Of a stretch of DNA of 64,000 nucleotides, positions 30,587-42,649 are shown one piece after another. Each line of letters opens with the position of its first letter. The stretch's first letter is position 1. The stretch comes from Rhynchopus sp. YZ270_cl-10. Lineage: Eukaryota; Euglenozoa; Diplonemea; Diplonemida; Diplonemidae. The position numbers and the translations under genes are program-made. Location: NCBI GenBank assembly GCA_964035575.1, contig OZ037911.1:310001-374000 (forward strand), in the 5' to 3' direction. The notes under the pieces were generated by a model. The model was not told where the DNA came from. It ran no database searches and saw only the letters and a program-made list of their open reading frames with translations.

Positions 30587-31669
30587 TCATGTGTAGACAC
30601 CTTGCTTCCTTTCGTGTGAAGCTCGACGCAGCAGTTCCATAACCTCTCCCTCTTTTTTCGTGGATACTACCTTAATATGAAAACGGCAGTCACCACACAA
30701 CATCTGCAACGGAGGACTCTTTGAACGATAAATGGGGGTGCAGAAGGGAAGCAGACCCTCCGCAGAAAAAGAGAGAAAAAAAAATTTTTAAACTTTTTGG
30801 TTGCAACAACGGGAGGAGAGCACAATACCTGCACTGCTGCCATTTTCTTGAGTGCTTCTATGAATGCATCATCATCAGCGCCTGGACAGTCGAGCTGTGA
30901 GGGGTTGTTGTTGTTGTTCTTTCTTAATACCACATTTCTTTGACCACCTCATTTTTTACTTAAATTTTGGTGGCGCTAAACGTTTTACACCCACCAAAAC
31001 TCCACTAAACTTCAGGCAAAATCAGAGAGACAGATCTAAAAAAAAATTCCCATATCCCATACCATATTAAACATGAAGTCCTTCTCTCCGGACCCTACCA
31101 CCATTCTGATAAGAATCTGCGTATAGAACGACGTTGACTTTGTGATCAGCCCTTGCGTCTCCTCCGCAATTATTGCAACCACGCTTTCGACGTGCTTCAT
31201 TGGAATCATCCTCTTCACTTGCGATGGTTTGTTGTGTGGGAGGACTAGGATAAGGGGGTTTGCCCCTGAACCTTGCGTGCAGAGGGCGATGACTCGATCG
31301 TCTTTGACGTATTTATGGCTAAGTTTTTGTATCGGACGAGCCTGGAAGGTCTTAAACCCTGCCGTCTTTAGGCTTGTGATGTAGGGAAGTAGGGGTCCAT
31401 CCGTGACAGCCATTTCCTCCATGTCGAGAGCCCCGGTGGCGCCAGTGTTGCGCAGCGCGTCGTTTGCCATTGCGACCTTCACAGCAGGCGATGCGCTCCA
31501 TTTTCGTTGCATGTTCCCCGCAACCCCCTCGTCGTCCGACTCTGGCAATGCCAATGGAACCACCTGTCCCTTCTTGATACCCCCCGCAGCGCTCTTCGAA
31601 CGGCTGAAAAGTTTAAACTTGATTTTGAAACAGGCACGTCGCGGGATTGGTGCGAGTGCGATTGTTTTG
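30587..31669 (-). CDS. Unrecognised protein, last three exons (5' end not defined)
   Basis: Exons are 31669(or 31603)-31063, 30894-30829 and 30703-30587, with GT-AG introns of 168 and 125 nt, both phase 0; the stop is at 30587. The joined C-terminus reads EKDFMFNM-LDCPGADDDAFIEALKKMAAVQ-MLCGDCRFHIKVV-STKKEGEVMELLRR. The large exon has a basic start (KIKFKLFSRSKS), then MANDALRNTGATGALDMEEM and strands such as RVIALCTQGSGANPLILVLP ahead of the helix DDAFIEALKKM. That layout could be a PH-like fold, but I do not recognise the family. The upstream boundary follows a long pyrimidine tract (about 31690-31740), so an earlier exon with the start codon is expected. No signal peptide or membrane segment is seen. 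Confidence 0.65.
30704..30828 (-). other. Intron (125 nt) of the unrecognised gene
   Basis: Donor GTATTGTG after GCAGTGCAG, acceptor CGTTGCAG before ATGTTGTGT. Phase 0. Confidence 0.75.
30895..31062 (-). other. Intron (168 nt) of the unrecognised gene
   Basis: Donor GTATGGGAT after TTTAATATG, acceptor CCCCTCACAG before CTCGACTGT. Phase 0. Confidence 0.75.
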
Positions 31670-34198
31670 CTTTTTGGAGAAGAAGAAAAAGAAAAAGGAA
31701 AAAGAGCAGGGAAGAAGAAAAAAGAAAATTCGGTCTGTGTAACAACCCTGGAAGTGGGGGGTAAAAAAGGGGGAGGAGAAAAGGTGGTTGGGAAGTGCAC
31801 ACCACGCTGGATGATAGGGTGATCTGGTAGTGTTTTTTATATTTTCACTTTTGTTAGAATCGTATCAGGTGAACCGGTAAATCTAACAAGTTAGATTCAT
31901 ATACTTTCAGTTCACAGAATTGAAAGTATTTGAGAGGGTCAACACACGCGCCCTTTCTTTTTTTGTTTTTATACTAACAAGTGAAATATCAAGTAAAACG
32001 GTCATTTTAACAAGTGAAATATCATGTGGCCTTCATGGCCCCATCATCCAGCGTGTCGCAGGGAGGGTATGTGATGTTGATTGAGTATTTAATGAAGTGT
32101 TTTTGTTGTTATTTTAGCTTTGTGCTTTTTGTACTTTATTTGTTTGTTTTGTTTTGTTGGGGAGAGGAATCATATCATTGTTGATTTTTTTTTTTTTTTG
32201 CCAGTTTTGTTTTGTTTTCATTTGGGTTGGGTCAGTGATAGCTGTCACGTAGCAGCCTGCACTGTTCTTTTTGTTTTTTTGTTTTTTGTGCTTTTTTGTT
32301 TTGTTTTTTTTGTTGTATCGACCATCACCTCATCAACAAGAGGTAGCATCTGTACTCAAAACTCTTTGGGGGGGAAAAAAAAATATTTCATATACTTTCT
32401 TTTCTAAACGAAAAGAAGGTATAGAGGGTGCGAAAAATGTACCCTTGCTTTTTTTGGATGTTTTGCAAAACGTAGAAAAAGAAAGAGGAAAAAAAAAACT
32501 CGGTTGTTCTTTGGTGTAAAGACAAAACGTTCTATTCATGCATCTGCCAACTCAAGACAGCACCTATCCAAAGAAACTGTCCCCCCCCCCCGAAGAGCAG
32601 AGTTCGAATGCCAGAATGCGTCACTACACGACATGAAGTACCACTGACTTGACGTTTGTGATTTTATTTGATAAATTGTTGGAGTAGTGTAGTTGCCTTG
32701 GGTTGTGTTGCCACAGTTGTGCAATATCCACTGTCTTTTTTTATTTTGTGATTTCACTGTTGTAAGCCAACGGTGAAAACCGCAAATAAAACCACAAATC
32801 AAAGTCATTTACTTTACAATCGTGTAGTTCTCCTTTTTACGAACCTAAATGGTGTGGTCAGCAACCCAGTCTCCCAAAGGGTTCTCCCGTGGTTCAACCA
32901 AAGTCGCTGCCAGCGTGGACCGCTTGACCACATCATCTTTAACTACCTTTTTTTTTAAAGAATTTTATGAAATGGGAGAAGACGCCACCACTTCCTGTCA
33001 ATGGGTAAGGTGGGGGGAAAGCTCTGAGCAATAACGAGAGAAAAAAAAAAACACACACCGATCACTTTGGGGGGAAACTTGAATGGGTTTTATGAAGGAG
33101 GGGTGGTCTTAAAAAAAATCCCAAATAAAACATGAAAGACGAATGGTTTCATGGACACGCAGATGATTTTAAAGGTGATCTTTGTTGACATTTTTCTATA
33201 TGCTCTTCGGGGTGAAGGAGCACAGTAGCTGGGCGGGAGGTGGGAAAGTCCTCGTGGGGGAACGACTTTGATCAGACCAACAGTGTCATCCTGTTTTGCA
33301 TTGATATCTCAATGTTTTCTCCTCACTCAACACCTTGAGGAGAACAACGAATCAGAGAAAAATAAAAAAAATGCTTGTAAGCTGCACCTAAGTCTGTGCC
33401 GCGCATAGTCTATCCGCGAACGTATCACACCAAAAGGGACATGCTCTGCAAAAAGAGGCAAAATACTGCAAATCAAACCATATGACCCACTCCCTTTCAA
33501 CACTGTGACCAACTAACAACCCAGTGAGACCACATTTATTTGGGGTTTTAAAAAAAGGGGGCATTTTTTTCTTTGTGTAGGGTGCTGCACTCACCCAAAC
33601 GCAAGTAGCGAAAAAAAAGAAAAAAAAAATTGATCGGATGACCAACAAAAGGACATTGTTATAACTTATTAATGCAGATCCATGGGGCGAAACGCAGAAT
33701 GCAAACACAAAAAGACCATTTTTGTGTTGTTTATTTGTTTGTTTGTTTTGAAAACTTTTTTACCATTCCTTGTAGGGGAACAAGAGCATGTACGGTCCCT
33801 GGAAGCTCCAAGAAAATGGAGTTGGCGAGCTTAATAGGAAGTTGCCTTCCTAAACGTGCACACAAAACTGGCAAAAAAGGTGCTTGTTTTTGCTGTTGTT
33901 TTTGTCGGGAAATCGTGGCTCCACCCGCCTCAGCCCTACACGGCTGTGCAGGGCGGATTGAAGAATAGATTGGTGTCAGACGCTACTCAGCCTCCCGTTG
34001 TGTAGCGACTTTGACACCGAAATGAACTTCTGTGAGAGCGGGTTCTCCCACTGCACAAACCACCCAGACATGTTAAGGTCATGCCCAAGACCTGAAAAAG
34101 TAGAAAATAAAAAAAAAAAATCAGTTCATATACTTTCAAAGAAGAGAAAGCACAACGTAACAATAAAAAATAAAAAAATAAGGGGGGGGGGGGGGGGG
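31670..34198. other. Long intergenic region, no complete gene
   Basis: May contain the missing first exon of the gene at 30587. Contains an AT-rich hairpin with TTCATATACTTTCAGTTCAC near 31895, a direct repeat AACAAGTGAAATATCA at 31976 and 32010, a GTTGGAGTAGTGTAGTTGCC repeat near 32675, and a degenerate stem-loop repeat at about 33374-33416. Long T runs at 32120-32330 make artificial hydrophobic frames. Confidence 0.5.
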
Positions 34199-35552
34199 CA
34201 GGCACCTCGCTACTTTCTGGGGGGTGTGTTTACAGTGGGGGGGGGGGGGGGTAGGGGGTACGACTCCAGCCATTTTTTGCGCACGGAAAATTCATTTGGC
34301 ATTATCTGGTCATCTCCAAGGCAACTGCGGGTGAAAAACACCCTCAGAGTGGGTCACAGGGGGCCTGTGGGTCGAAAAACGACCCAGAAGCCACCCCAGA
34401 ATACAAAAAAATGGAAAAAAATAGTGAAAAAACGGCTTTTTTCACGTTTTGGCCACTTTGGGCAAAATAGCGATTTTTCGAGAAAAAAATCAAAAACCGG
34501 GATATTTTTTGACATCACAAAGCCTCCTTTGGCACAAATATACCCCAAAAGTGGCCTGTGAGTCCATTCCAACCTGTTTTGGACATATTTGACACTTTTG
34601 GAAGTGTTTTTTTGGTGTTTTTAGGTCAAAAAAATGCCCAAGACGTCCCCAAGACATCCCCAAGACACTTTGCACACCCCTGTTACGGTCATATTTTTTT
34701 CGTTTTTTTGCCTGAAACCCCCAAAATACCCCTCCCGGACCCCACATAGTCCCTGGTTTTATTTTATTTTATTTTTAGAATTAGAGTGTACAGCTAGGTA
34801 GGACCAGACGTCGTTAACAGCTATGAACCAAAGAGGTTCTCAGTGTCGTCGGCCAAGCCCCTTCACCAAAAAAGACTACAACAAGAAAACAAACACACAG
34901 AAAAAAAAGTAAAAGAATGCCCTTCCTCAGTCCGGAAGTATCACCTCAACCGGTCACACCTGCCGTAAAATAGAGAGAGGTTACAGAATACAGATTATTA
35001 AAAAAAAAAAAAAAATAATAATAATCTTGAAAAAAAAAATATGACCGTAACAGGGGGTGTGCAAAGTGTCTTGGGGATGTCTTGGGGACGTCTTGGGCAT
35101 TTTTTTGACCTAAAAACACCAAAAAAACACTTCCAAAAGTGTCAAATATGTCCAAAACAGGTTGGAATGGACTCACAGGCCACTTTTGGGGTATATTTGT
35201 GCCAAAGGAGGCTTTGTGATGTCAAAAAATATCCCGGTTTTTGATTTTTTTCTCGAAAAATCGCTATTTTGCCCAAAGTGGCCAAAACGTGAAAAAAGCC
35301 GTTTTTTCACTATTTTTTTCCATTTTTTTGTATTCTGGGGTGGCTTCTGGGTCGTTTTTCGACCCACAGGCCCCCTGTGACCCACTCTGAGGGTGTTTTT
35401 CACCCGCAGTTGCCTTGGAGATGGCCAGATAATGCCAAATGAATTTTCCGTGCGTTTGGTCCCAGCCAAAATGGCTGGAGTCGTATCCCCTACCCCCCCC
35501 CCCCCCTCTCCCGGATCATGTTTACAGTGCACCTCCGTTAGCGAGGTGCCTG
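34199..35552. mobile_element. 1.35-kb fold-back element with CAGGCACCTCGCTA ends
   Basis: The terminal repeats CAGGCACCTCGCTA and TAGCGAGGTGCCTG continue inward as long inverted arms: about 34264-34695 and 35041-35475 are near-perfect complements. The unpaired centre (about 34696-35040) is A-rich. Both ends abut G runs, so the target duplication may be GGGGGGGG. No protein is encoded, although the arms are open in several frames. It touches the hAT transposon on its right. Confidence 0.8.
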
Positions 35553-35790
35553 GGGGGGGGGTAAGAATACCCCTTGTCCTTTTTCGTCCTCTACGTCTTT
35601 TTCGTCTTTTTCGTCCTTTTTCGATCTGGGAAAAAGGACGAAAAAGGACGAAAAAGGACAATACAGGAAGTACAGTACAGAAAAATCACCAGGAAAAACA
35701 CTGTTCACCCAAAAAAATCCCCCCCCCAAAAAAAAAATCTTGATTTCAAGTCCTCCAACAACAGAAAAACACAAGAAAAAAAAACAAATC

Positions 35791-37922
35791 ATGCCAAGAG
35801 CTAAATGCTGGACTTGGGAGCTGTTTTCAAAAACCGGAAGGTTTTTGACGTGCAACGCATGCCAGGGGACAATGGCCCAGGCGTCGAACGCGGAGAGGAG
35901 GAAGCAGCACATTGTGTCCTGCAAAGATGCGGAGGAGGTTTACAAGAACAAAGCCAAGGTTTGAAAATAAATTTACTCGAAAATATTCACACACATATTC
36001 TACAGGCTGAATTGGCTAAGAAGAGGAAGCGCAGCCGGATGGAAGATGCTGAAGATGTCGATGAAGAAGATGATGAAGATGCAGAAGCAGATGCAGATGC
36101 AGATTGCACCATTGTTTCAGCCCCAGCAGCAGCCTCAGCAGCTCCAGCAGCAGCCCCAGTAGCTCCAGCAGCAGCCTCAGCAGCCCCAGCAGCAGTCTCA
36201 GCAGCCTCAGCAGCAGCCTCAGCCCCAGCCCCAGCAGCCCCAGCCCCAACATCTACTAAGGCGAAGCCTGTGCCCAAGGCACACACTCGGTCTGCCCACC
36301 CCAAGCAATCTTTGCTTGGAGTGGTGGACAGGGTGTCGGAGGCCGAGAACAAGCTGATTGATTCAGCTTGGGCCAAGGCCTACTACTGTGGAGGTATCCC
36401 CTTCAGTTTTGCCTCCTCCCCCGAGTTTAAGGCGGCCATGCGGGCGACTCGCCCCACGCTGAGGAGGGTGGTAGACGAGGACGCCATTCGTGGGCCGCTG
36501 CTGGATGCGGCGTACGAGGAGATTGTGCTTGATGAGATTACTCGCATCAAGCACGCTGCCCGGGACAACGGTACCGGGATCTCCCTGCACGCCGACGCTT
36601 GGGAATCCAAGCTGAAGAAACAGCACCTCCTCAGCGTGTCCATCTGTTCTCCTGAGCCACAGCTGCTGGCGAGCCACACGCTGACCCAACGATCGCATGA
36701 CGGGGAGGAGTACTGCACCGCGCTGAAGCAGATCATCTCGGAGACGGGCATCGGGCAGTACCTGACAGCCGTTTTGGTCGACGCGGGGTCGGCAATTTTG
36801 AAGGGTGCCAAAGACCTGAAGGACGTTTACCCGACAATCCTCATCTTGGTGTGCGTGTGCCATGCTTTAAACAGGCTGCTGAATGATATTATCGGAACCC
36901 GCACTGTATCAAAGAAGGATACACCTAACGTGTATAACGCGTACTTCGTGTGGAGCAACCAGATCGTGTCTGCGGTAAAGAACACGGAGAACATCAGGAA
37001 GGCTGTGTATGCAATCCAAGCGGCATCGGCTATGGTGGAGAAAGTGTCGCCCGTTGGGAACAATACTCGTTGGCTGACGATTGGGGACTCCTGGGATTGG
37101 ATCAACAACAACTTCAACACCATGCGGACGCTCATGAACGACGAAAATGAAACCAGCATCCACAACCAGATGCCCGCCCTGCAGAAGTTCGGAGATCTCG
37201 CTTTTTGGGAGAAGTTCATGTTTGTGCGGAAGTTAGTGTGCTCGACGACAGAAGCCATCAGGTACATGGAACAAGACTCTGCTCGCATTGGCCACATTCT
37301 CCCGATGTTCTGGGCTTTGAAGCAGGTGTTTAATGCCTGCACTACACCTGACGGGGAAGTTCCTGGACACAAGAAGTGCAAGAAGGCGAGGGATGAACGA
37401 GAGAAGTACTACGTCGATACCAGCCACTGTGTTCTTGCCACCATCTTGTCCCCTACGTGCTACATTCCTGACGCAGAAGGCAAAGTCCCTCGTGGGGTTT
37501 TGGGAAGGTACCTTGAGACGTTCGATCCAAAGAGCCTCATGGATCAGGCAGAAAAAGCAGTGGAGCTGTGGGCTGACAACGAGGAGGCTGAGCTAGAACT
37601 TCTGAGGGAGATTTCGTGTTTCCTCTCAAGAGAGGCTCCGTACCACTCGAAGATGCTTTGGTGTCACGAGAAATCCGCACCTGAAGTGTTTTGGGGAATT
37701 GCGTCGAAACTCTACCCTAATCTTCTTCTTCCACCACGAGCGAAAAAGTTGTGCTCCATTGTCCCGCATACAGCAGTCCAGGAACGGGTGTTCAGCACGA
37801 TGGGGTGGCAATCAGAAGGAAGGGAAAATATGGATTTGCAGAGACTCCACAAGGTCACGGCAATATGCACGACAACGAAGAGGGCGGCAAAGAAAGCGAA
37901 GCTTGCGCAGGCGAAAAAATAA
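35791..37922 (+). CDS. hAT-family transposase with BED zinc finger, two exons, 694 aa
   Basis: Exons are 35791-35958 and 36006-37922; the 47-nt intron has GTTTGA and TTCTACAG ends and is phase 0. Exon 1 encodes a BED-type zinc finger: CWTWELFSKTGRFLTCNAC then a Cys ligand group ending HIVSC. After a basic KKRKR patch and an Ala/Pro-rich linker come the DDE-type core motifs: LHADAWES (first Asp, near residue 252), VLVDAGSAILKGAKDL (second Asp, near 313) and CVCHALNRLLNDI (near 338). The C-terminal dimerisation region follows (YPNLLLPP...VQERVFSTMGW, about 622-660). The length and the two-Asp layout fit hAT proteins with a DUF659-like core. All key motifs seem present, so the protein may be functional. 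It could act on the CAGGG-ended non-autonomous elements only if their ends match; those here do not obviously do so. Confidence 0.9.
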
Positions 37923-38125
37923 AACAAGGGTTGGGGGTTTATCACGAGGGTTAGGGCAAGGGGTATCAGAGGGAATATATATTGCCAAAAACAAGAAACT
38001 GAAAAGTGTTTTTTTTTACTTTTTTATCAATTTGAAAACACAGGCGTCAACTATCAGTGGGTTGTGAGACGCTTTTTTGTACCAGGAGCGCGAGAGGTAA
38101 CTTAGTTACTGTATACCATTAACAG

Positions 38126-38185
38126 TGTCCTTTTTCGTCCTTTTTCGTCCTTTTTCGTCCTTTTTCGTCTTTTTCGTCCTTTTTC
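38126..38185 (+). repeat. Subterminal TTTTTCGTCC repeats of the hAT element
   Basis: About six units of CCTTTTTCGT in a row. The counterpart lies at 35577-35660. Confidence 0.8.
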
Positions 38186-38425
38186 AAAAATCGTAGAGGA
38201 CAGGGGGGTTCTTAGGGGGGGGGGGGGGGTGACGGCATTAGATGAATGAGTTCCCATCAACTCAGCATCATTATTGAGCAAAGCAAAGACCTCCTCTTGA
38301 GAGACCCTAAAAACACATCATTTTTTTGTTCTTTTTTGCTTCATTTTTTTCTTTTACTTTTTTTTTTGATAATTCTGTTCAGCGCTGCCAGCTCTGTTTT
38401 GCTGTGCCCAATTAAAAAAACGCAC

Positions 38426-39103
38426 CTATTCAGCGACGGGCACCTTCTCCATGGGGCTGTTGTTGTACTGGATGGTCTGGGCTGGGAAGTCAGATGCGTT
38501 GTACACCTGGTAGCCCTCGGGGGCACTTGCGCTCTCGCCGTCGGTGACACAGTGCGCGATGGAGGCGAAGATGGCAAGGGCGAAGGACGCGCACATCATG
38601 TACATTCCTTTTCCGATGGTGAACCCAGGCACGTTTGCCATGCTGGATGCCCCCAGCTCGGCTGCCATCTCACCCATGCAGTCCTCACCCCAGTTGCCCT
38701 CAATAATGAGCATCATGGAGCCTGCAAGCGCAGCAGAGAGGAACATGCTCAGAAGCATCAGCACCAAGCCACCGGTGCGCATGCAGCTCGTGTCCGCACT
38801 CTTGAGCGCCGCACCAAAGTACAATGCCATCGCAATGAACGCAAACACAGCCACCGCAATCGCCTCCCCACGCCACGCCTTCACCACAACGTTCATCCAG
38901 GTGCAGTCAAAGTCTGGGAAGTCAAATGATGTCGAATGTCCAGCAAGAGACACAGTGCACTTGAACAGACCACACTTCAAGGAGGCGCCGTCCTTAGAGA
39001 TGCTGAACCACGCGTCCGCGAGCACTGCGGTCGTGATGGCAAGCCCCATGCACAGCACGCCCAACACTCCGGTCACAACATTTCCAGCAACAGCGGAGAC
39101 CAT
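38426..39103 (-). CDS. Claudin-like four-transmembrane protein A (225 aa)
   Basis: Start at 39103 (MVSAVAGNVVTG). Four hydrophobic segments: about 5-28, 78-100, 110-135 and 165-190. Loop 1 contains ADAWF...KCGLFKC...DFDCTW, echoing the claudin/PMP22 loop pattern W-GLW-C-C with Phe for Trp. Loop 2 contains GNWGEDC. The tail is hydrophilic and ends KVPVAE. Size and topology fit the claudin/PMP22/EMP superfamily, but similarity is at pattern level only; a tetraspan of another family is possible. First of five copies on the same strand. The upstream region matches that of copy B (GTGTTGTGTAGTAACAAAAT...), so they form a subgroup. Confidence 0.8.
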   Translation of the reverse strand: MVSAVAGNVVTGVLGVLCMGLAITTAVLADAWFSISKDGASLKCGLFKCTVSLAGHSTSFDFPDFDCTWMNVVVKAWRGEAIAVAVFAFIAMALYFGAALKSADTSCMRTGGLVLMLLSMFLSAALAGSMMLIIEGNWGEDCMGEMAAELGASSMANVPGFTIGKGMYMMCASFALAIFASIAHCVTDGESASAPEGYQVYNASDFPAQTIQYNNSPMEKVPVAE

Positions 39104-40358
39104 TGTTTTAAGGGTGTTGTGTAGTAACAAAATAAGGTATCCTGCCAGTTGCAGCATTGTTGGGTACGTGGGGAGGAGTGAGGTGCACCACGTGTGCACA
39201 CCATGTGGACACCGACAAACGCCTCATGCAGCAGCCATCGTGGCAGGTTCGGATGAGGTTCAACACCGCCCTTTGTGAAATAAGCAGAAAAGCGGCGAAG
39301 TTGATAGTGCAAACACATCTGAGAACGATCCCCGCAAGGCACTGAATCTCTGCGGGTTATCCCCTCCGAGTGTTGCACTGGTGTTGATTCTTGGAAAACT
39401 ACAAGCAAAGGTATAAGTAGGAAAAAGAGGAGAAGAACTTGAGAGCTATATTATGATTATTTTATTAAGCAAATCAAACAAGGCGTCTGATGAGGATAGG
39501 TGCTTTAAGGGGCAGCAGTCGGGGGGGTTTTTTTATTAAAAAAGACGACACGACGGGCGAGTCGCGCCACTCCCAATGCCAACTAACAGACGTTACGGTT
39601 AGGTCAGGTCAAAACAAATCTCAAAAACAGCCTGACACAGATCTCAAAGTAATAAAAAAAAAAGCAAAGTAAAAAACAAGTCGTTTGAGAGATAGGCTGG
39701 ACCTGAAAGACAGGCGCACACATCTTCTACAACAGGGATGTTCAAAGGGTATCGCTCCGCAAGCTTGATGTGTTTTTTTCGCTGAAGTGTATTGTGTGAG
39801 AGAATCGGGTAATTGTAAGAAGTATTAAAAAAAGGGGGTATGTGAGAGAAGCAGTGGGTGAGAAAACACAAGCTAGAGCGGGCACGCACCTTCCGTCGTT
39901 TCTGTTTCTTATTAAAAACCCCGCAACAGAACTCGAAAAACAGCTGAAAACGTAGCGGAGCTTTTGATTTATTTAAAAAAAGAGAAAAGTGTATAAGATG
40001 AACCTAAGCCTCTCTGTGCTTTAGTCACCTTGATCACATTCGTTATCGCGGAGCAACAGCTGCAAAAAAAAATAGGGGGGCGTGAAAGTCAAATGTATAC
40101 ACATTTACACAGGGTTATAGTCAGATCTACAGATCTCTACAATGTATGTACACAGCGTAGAGAAATTGTGTAGATCTGACTACTTGGTGTACAATCCCAG
40201 TATACACTAGGTTGTACACGCTGCACCCCGGGTACCTAGAGTGGAAAAAAAAACAGTTTCGAGTACGCCCACACCTATCCTACAGGATTGCACCCAAAAT
40301 CTGTTCAGCGCTGCCATTTTTATCTCTGTTTTCTGTCCCAATTAATAGAACGCAGCAT
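39104..40358. other. Array spacer between copies A and B
   Basis: Contains the A/B-type promoter (39104-39210, near-identical to 41060-41166), a segment with GAGAAGAACTTGAGAGCTAT repeated at 41298 and 49486, a stem-loop repeat at 39991-40034, and array-typical AAAACAAGTCGTTTGAGAGA. Confidence 0.6.
39991..40034 (+). repeat. Stem-loop repeat, copy
   Basis: ATAAGATGAACCTAAGC, loop CTCTCTGT, GCTTTAGTCACCTTGAT, preceded by GAGAAAAG. The inner stem has a one-base bulge. Confidence 0.65.
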
Positions 40359-41059
40359 CTATTCAGCGACGAGCACCTTTCCATGGGGCTGTTGTTGTGC
40401 TGGATGGTCTGAGGGGAAGGCCACGACAATAGATCCATAAGCGGTGTACACCTGGTAGCCCAGGGGCACCTCGGGAGCACTTTTTCTTACGCACTCGGCA
40501 TCGGTGACGCAGTGCGCGATGGTGCTGCAGAGGGCAAGGACGAAGGACGCGCACATGAAGGACATCGCTTTTCCGCGGATGAACGAGGGTACGTTTGCCA
40601 GGGTGGATACCCCGAGTGCGGAAATAATCGGAGGCATGCAGCCCTCACCCCAGTCGCCCTCATTAATGAGCATCATGGAGCCTGCAAGCGCAGCAGAGAG
40701 GAACATGCTCAGAAGCATCAGCACCAAGCCACCGGTGCGCATGCAGCTCGTGCCCGCACTCTTGAGCGCCGCACCAAAGTACAATGCCATCGCAATGAAC
40801 GCAAACACAGCCACTGCAATCGCCTCCCCACGCCACGCCTTCACCACAACGTTCATCCAGGAGCACTCAAAGTCCATGAAGTCAACTGGTGTCCCTCAAC
40901 AGACAGAGTGCACTTGAACAGACTACACGTCAATAAAACGCCGTCGCCATGCTACGTGCTGAACCACGCGTCCGGGAGCACTGTGGTCCAGATGGCAAGC
41001 CCCATGCACAGCATGTTCAACACTCCGGTCACAACATTTCCAGCAACAGCGTTGACCAT
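40359..41059 (-). pseudogene. Claudin-like four-transmembrane gene B, broken
   Basis: The start MVNAVAGNVVTGVLNMLCMG at 41059 and the later MDFECSWMNVVVKAWRGEAI to KVLVAE are clearly paralogous to copy A. The frame is interrupted in loop 1: a stop at 40952-40954 right after DAWFST, then a frame change before the DFECSW segment near 40877. From there the frame is open to the stop at 40359. Transmembrane segments 2-4 match copy A almost exactly. Loop 2 (GDWGEGC) and the tail (with an extra VRKSAPEVPLG) have diverged. Probably a recent pseudogene, unless an undetected intron removes the damaged piece; no good GT-AG pair was seen there. Confidence 0.8.
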
Positions 41060-41696
41060 TGTTTTAAAAGGGTGTTGTGTAGTAACAAAATAAGGTATCC
41101 TGCCAGTTGCAGCATTGTTGGGTACGTGGGGAGGAGTGAGGTGCACCACGTGTGCACACCATAAGAAGATGATAGTGCAAACACACCTGAGAACGATCCC
41201 CGCAAGGCACTGAAGCTCTGCGGGTTATCGAACCCCCCCGAGTGGTGCACTGGTGTTAATTCTTGGAAAACTACAAGCAAAGGTATAAAGAAAAAGAGGA
41301 GAAGAACTTGAGAGCTATATTATGATTATTTTTTTGCTTCACACATGGTATTCATAAGATCTTAACTAAGATATGGGGGAAAAACCCCTGTTTTTTAAGG
41401 GGGATCCGTAAATAGACCGGCAACGACCAGACACGTAATTAGTGTGTATAGCCGGTCTTTAGGGTCCGTAAAAAGACCGGCTCTTAAGGATTACCGGCTA
41501 TAAGGGCCGGTCCTACCCACCCTCGAAAAAGACCGGCAGACCGGGTGTACAATTGTACACACAAAAAATACCCGATTTTTTGGAAAAAACCAAAGGGGGG
41601 ACCCTTTGGTCGTCGAAATTCCCCAGCCAAAATTGGTCGCAAAATCGGCCGATTTTTCAAAAATCTCAAAAAAAAAAAATCCCAAAAATTTTTTTT

Positions 41697-42085
41697 CACA
41701 AGTGTTTTTGAGGCCTGCTCACTACACCCTAGGCACCCTCCTGGGACCAAAAAGTCAAAAAAAGCAAGAATTGAGCTGTTTTGAGCATCTAGAGTTTATT
41801 CCCCAGCCATTTTCTGCACCACCAGTGCACTTTGTATGGGCCAGCGCCTTGTCGAAAAATCGAAAAATCTCAAAAAAAAAAAAAATTCCCAATTTTTTTT
41901 CACAAGTGTTTTGAGGCCTGCTCACTACACCCTAGGCACCCTCCTGGGAACAAAAAGTCAAAAAAAGCAAGAATTGAGCTGTTTTGAGCATCTAGAGTTT
42001 ATTCCCCGGCCATTTTCTGCACCACCAGTGCACTTTGTATGGGCCAGCGCCTTGTCAAAAAATCGAAAAATCTCAAAAAAAAAAA
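41697..42085 (+). repeat. Two direct copies of a ~204-bp unit
   Basis: The unit starts CACAAGTGTTTT(TG)AGGCCT and contains CACTACACCCTAGGCACC and CACTTTGTATGGGCCAGCG. Copies are at about 41697-41900 and 41901-42085, differing by few bases and by lengths of A runs. Confidence 0.85.
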
Positions 42086-42649
42086 ATTTTTTTTCGGGAA
42101 AATTTCGACCCCTGAGTTGGGTTTTTGGGCACCAAAAAGTGCAAAAAAACGCAAAAATCGGGTGTTTTGACGATCTGGGGGTAAACCATATGCATTATGC
42201 ACCTTATGCATTACTACAGGGCCCACAATTTCGGCTTTTCCTGAGCAAATTCCGCCACAATTTTTTTTTTTCGATTTTGGCAAAGGCAAATCTCAGGCAA
42301 AAAGAAATCACCCCGATAATGGGTCCTTGGGTGTCCAAAGATGCCAAAAAACACAAAAAAAATTGATGTTTTGACCATCGGTGGGCACCTAAAACGCACT
42401 TTTCTGCCCAAAAAATGAATATCGATTTTTCTTAGCGTTCTTATAGCCGTGATTTTTCAGTTTTTTTTCGCAAAGGTGAAAAAAAAATTCACCGAAAATA
42501 GTGTGTCCTTGGGAGACCAAAAGCGCAAAAAAACGCAACATTTTGGTGTTTTGACCCTTCAGAAGCACCCAAAACGCACTTTTGTGTACCAAAACACGCA
42601 TATTTCACATTTCCTTAGCAATTCCTTTCACAAGTACAATGTACCGTTT

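Larger units (their letters stand above)
35562..38215 (+). mobile_element. Autonomous-looking hAT transposon
   Basis: Carries the spliced transposase gene at 35791-37922. The left side begins near TAAGAATACCCCTTGTCC and the right side, read inward on the other strand, begins TAAGAACCCCCCTGTCC, giving imperfect terminal repeats next to G runs at both ends. Both subterminal regions contain runs of TTTTTCGTCC (left about 35580-35655 in both orientations, right about 38126-38185), which look like transposase binding sites. The target duplication cannot be read because of the G runs. Exact ends are uncertain by about 20 bp. Confidence 0.7.

Noticed and set aside
32120-32407. Hydrophobic plus-strand frame that looks like a membrane protein
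   Set aside because: Made almost only of T runs coding Phe and Leu; no flanking gene structure.
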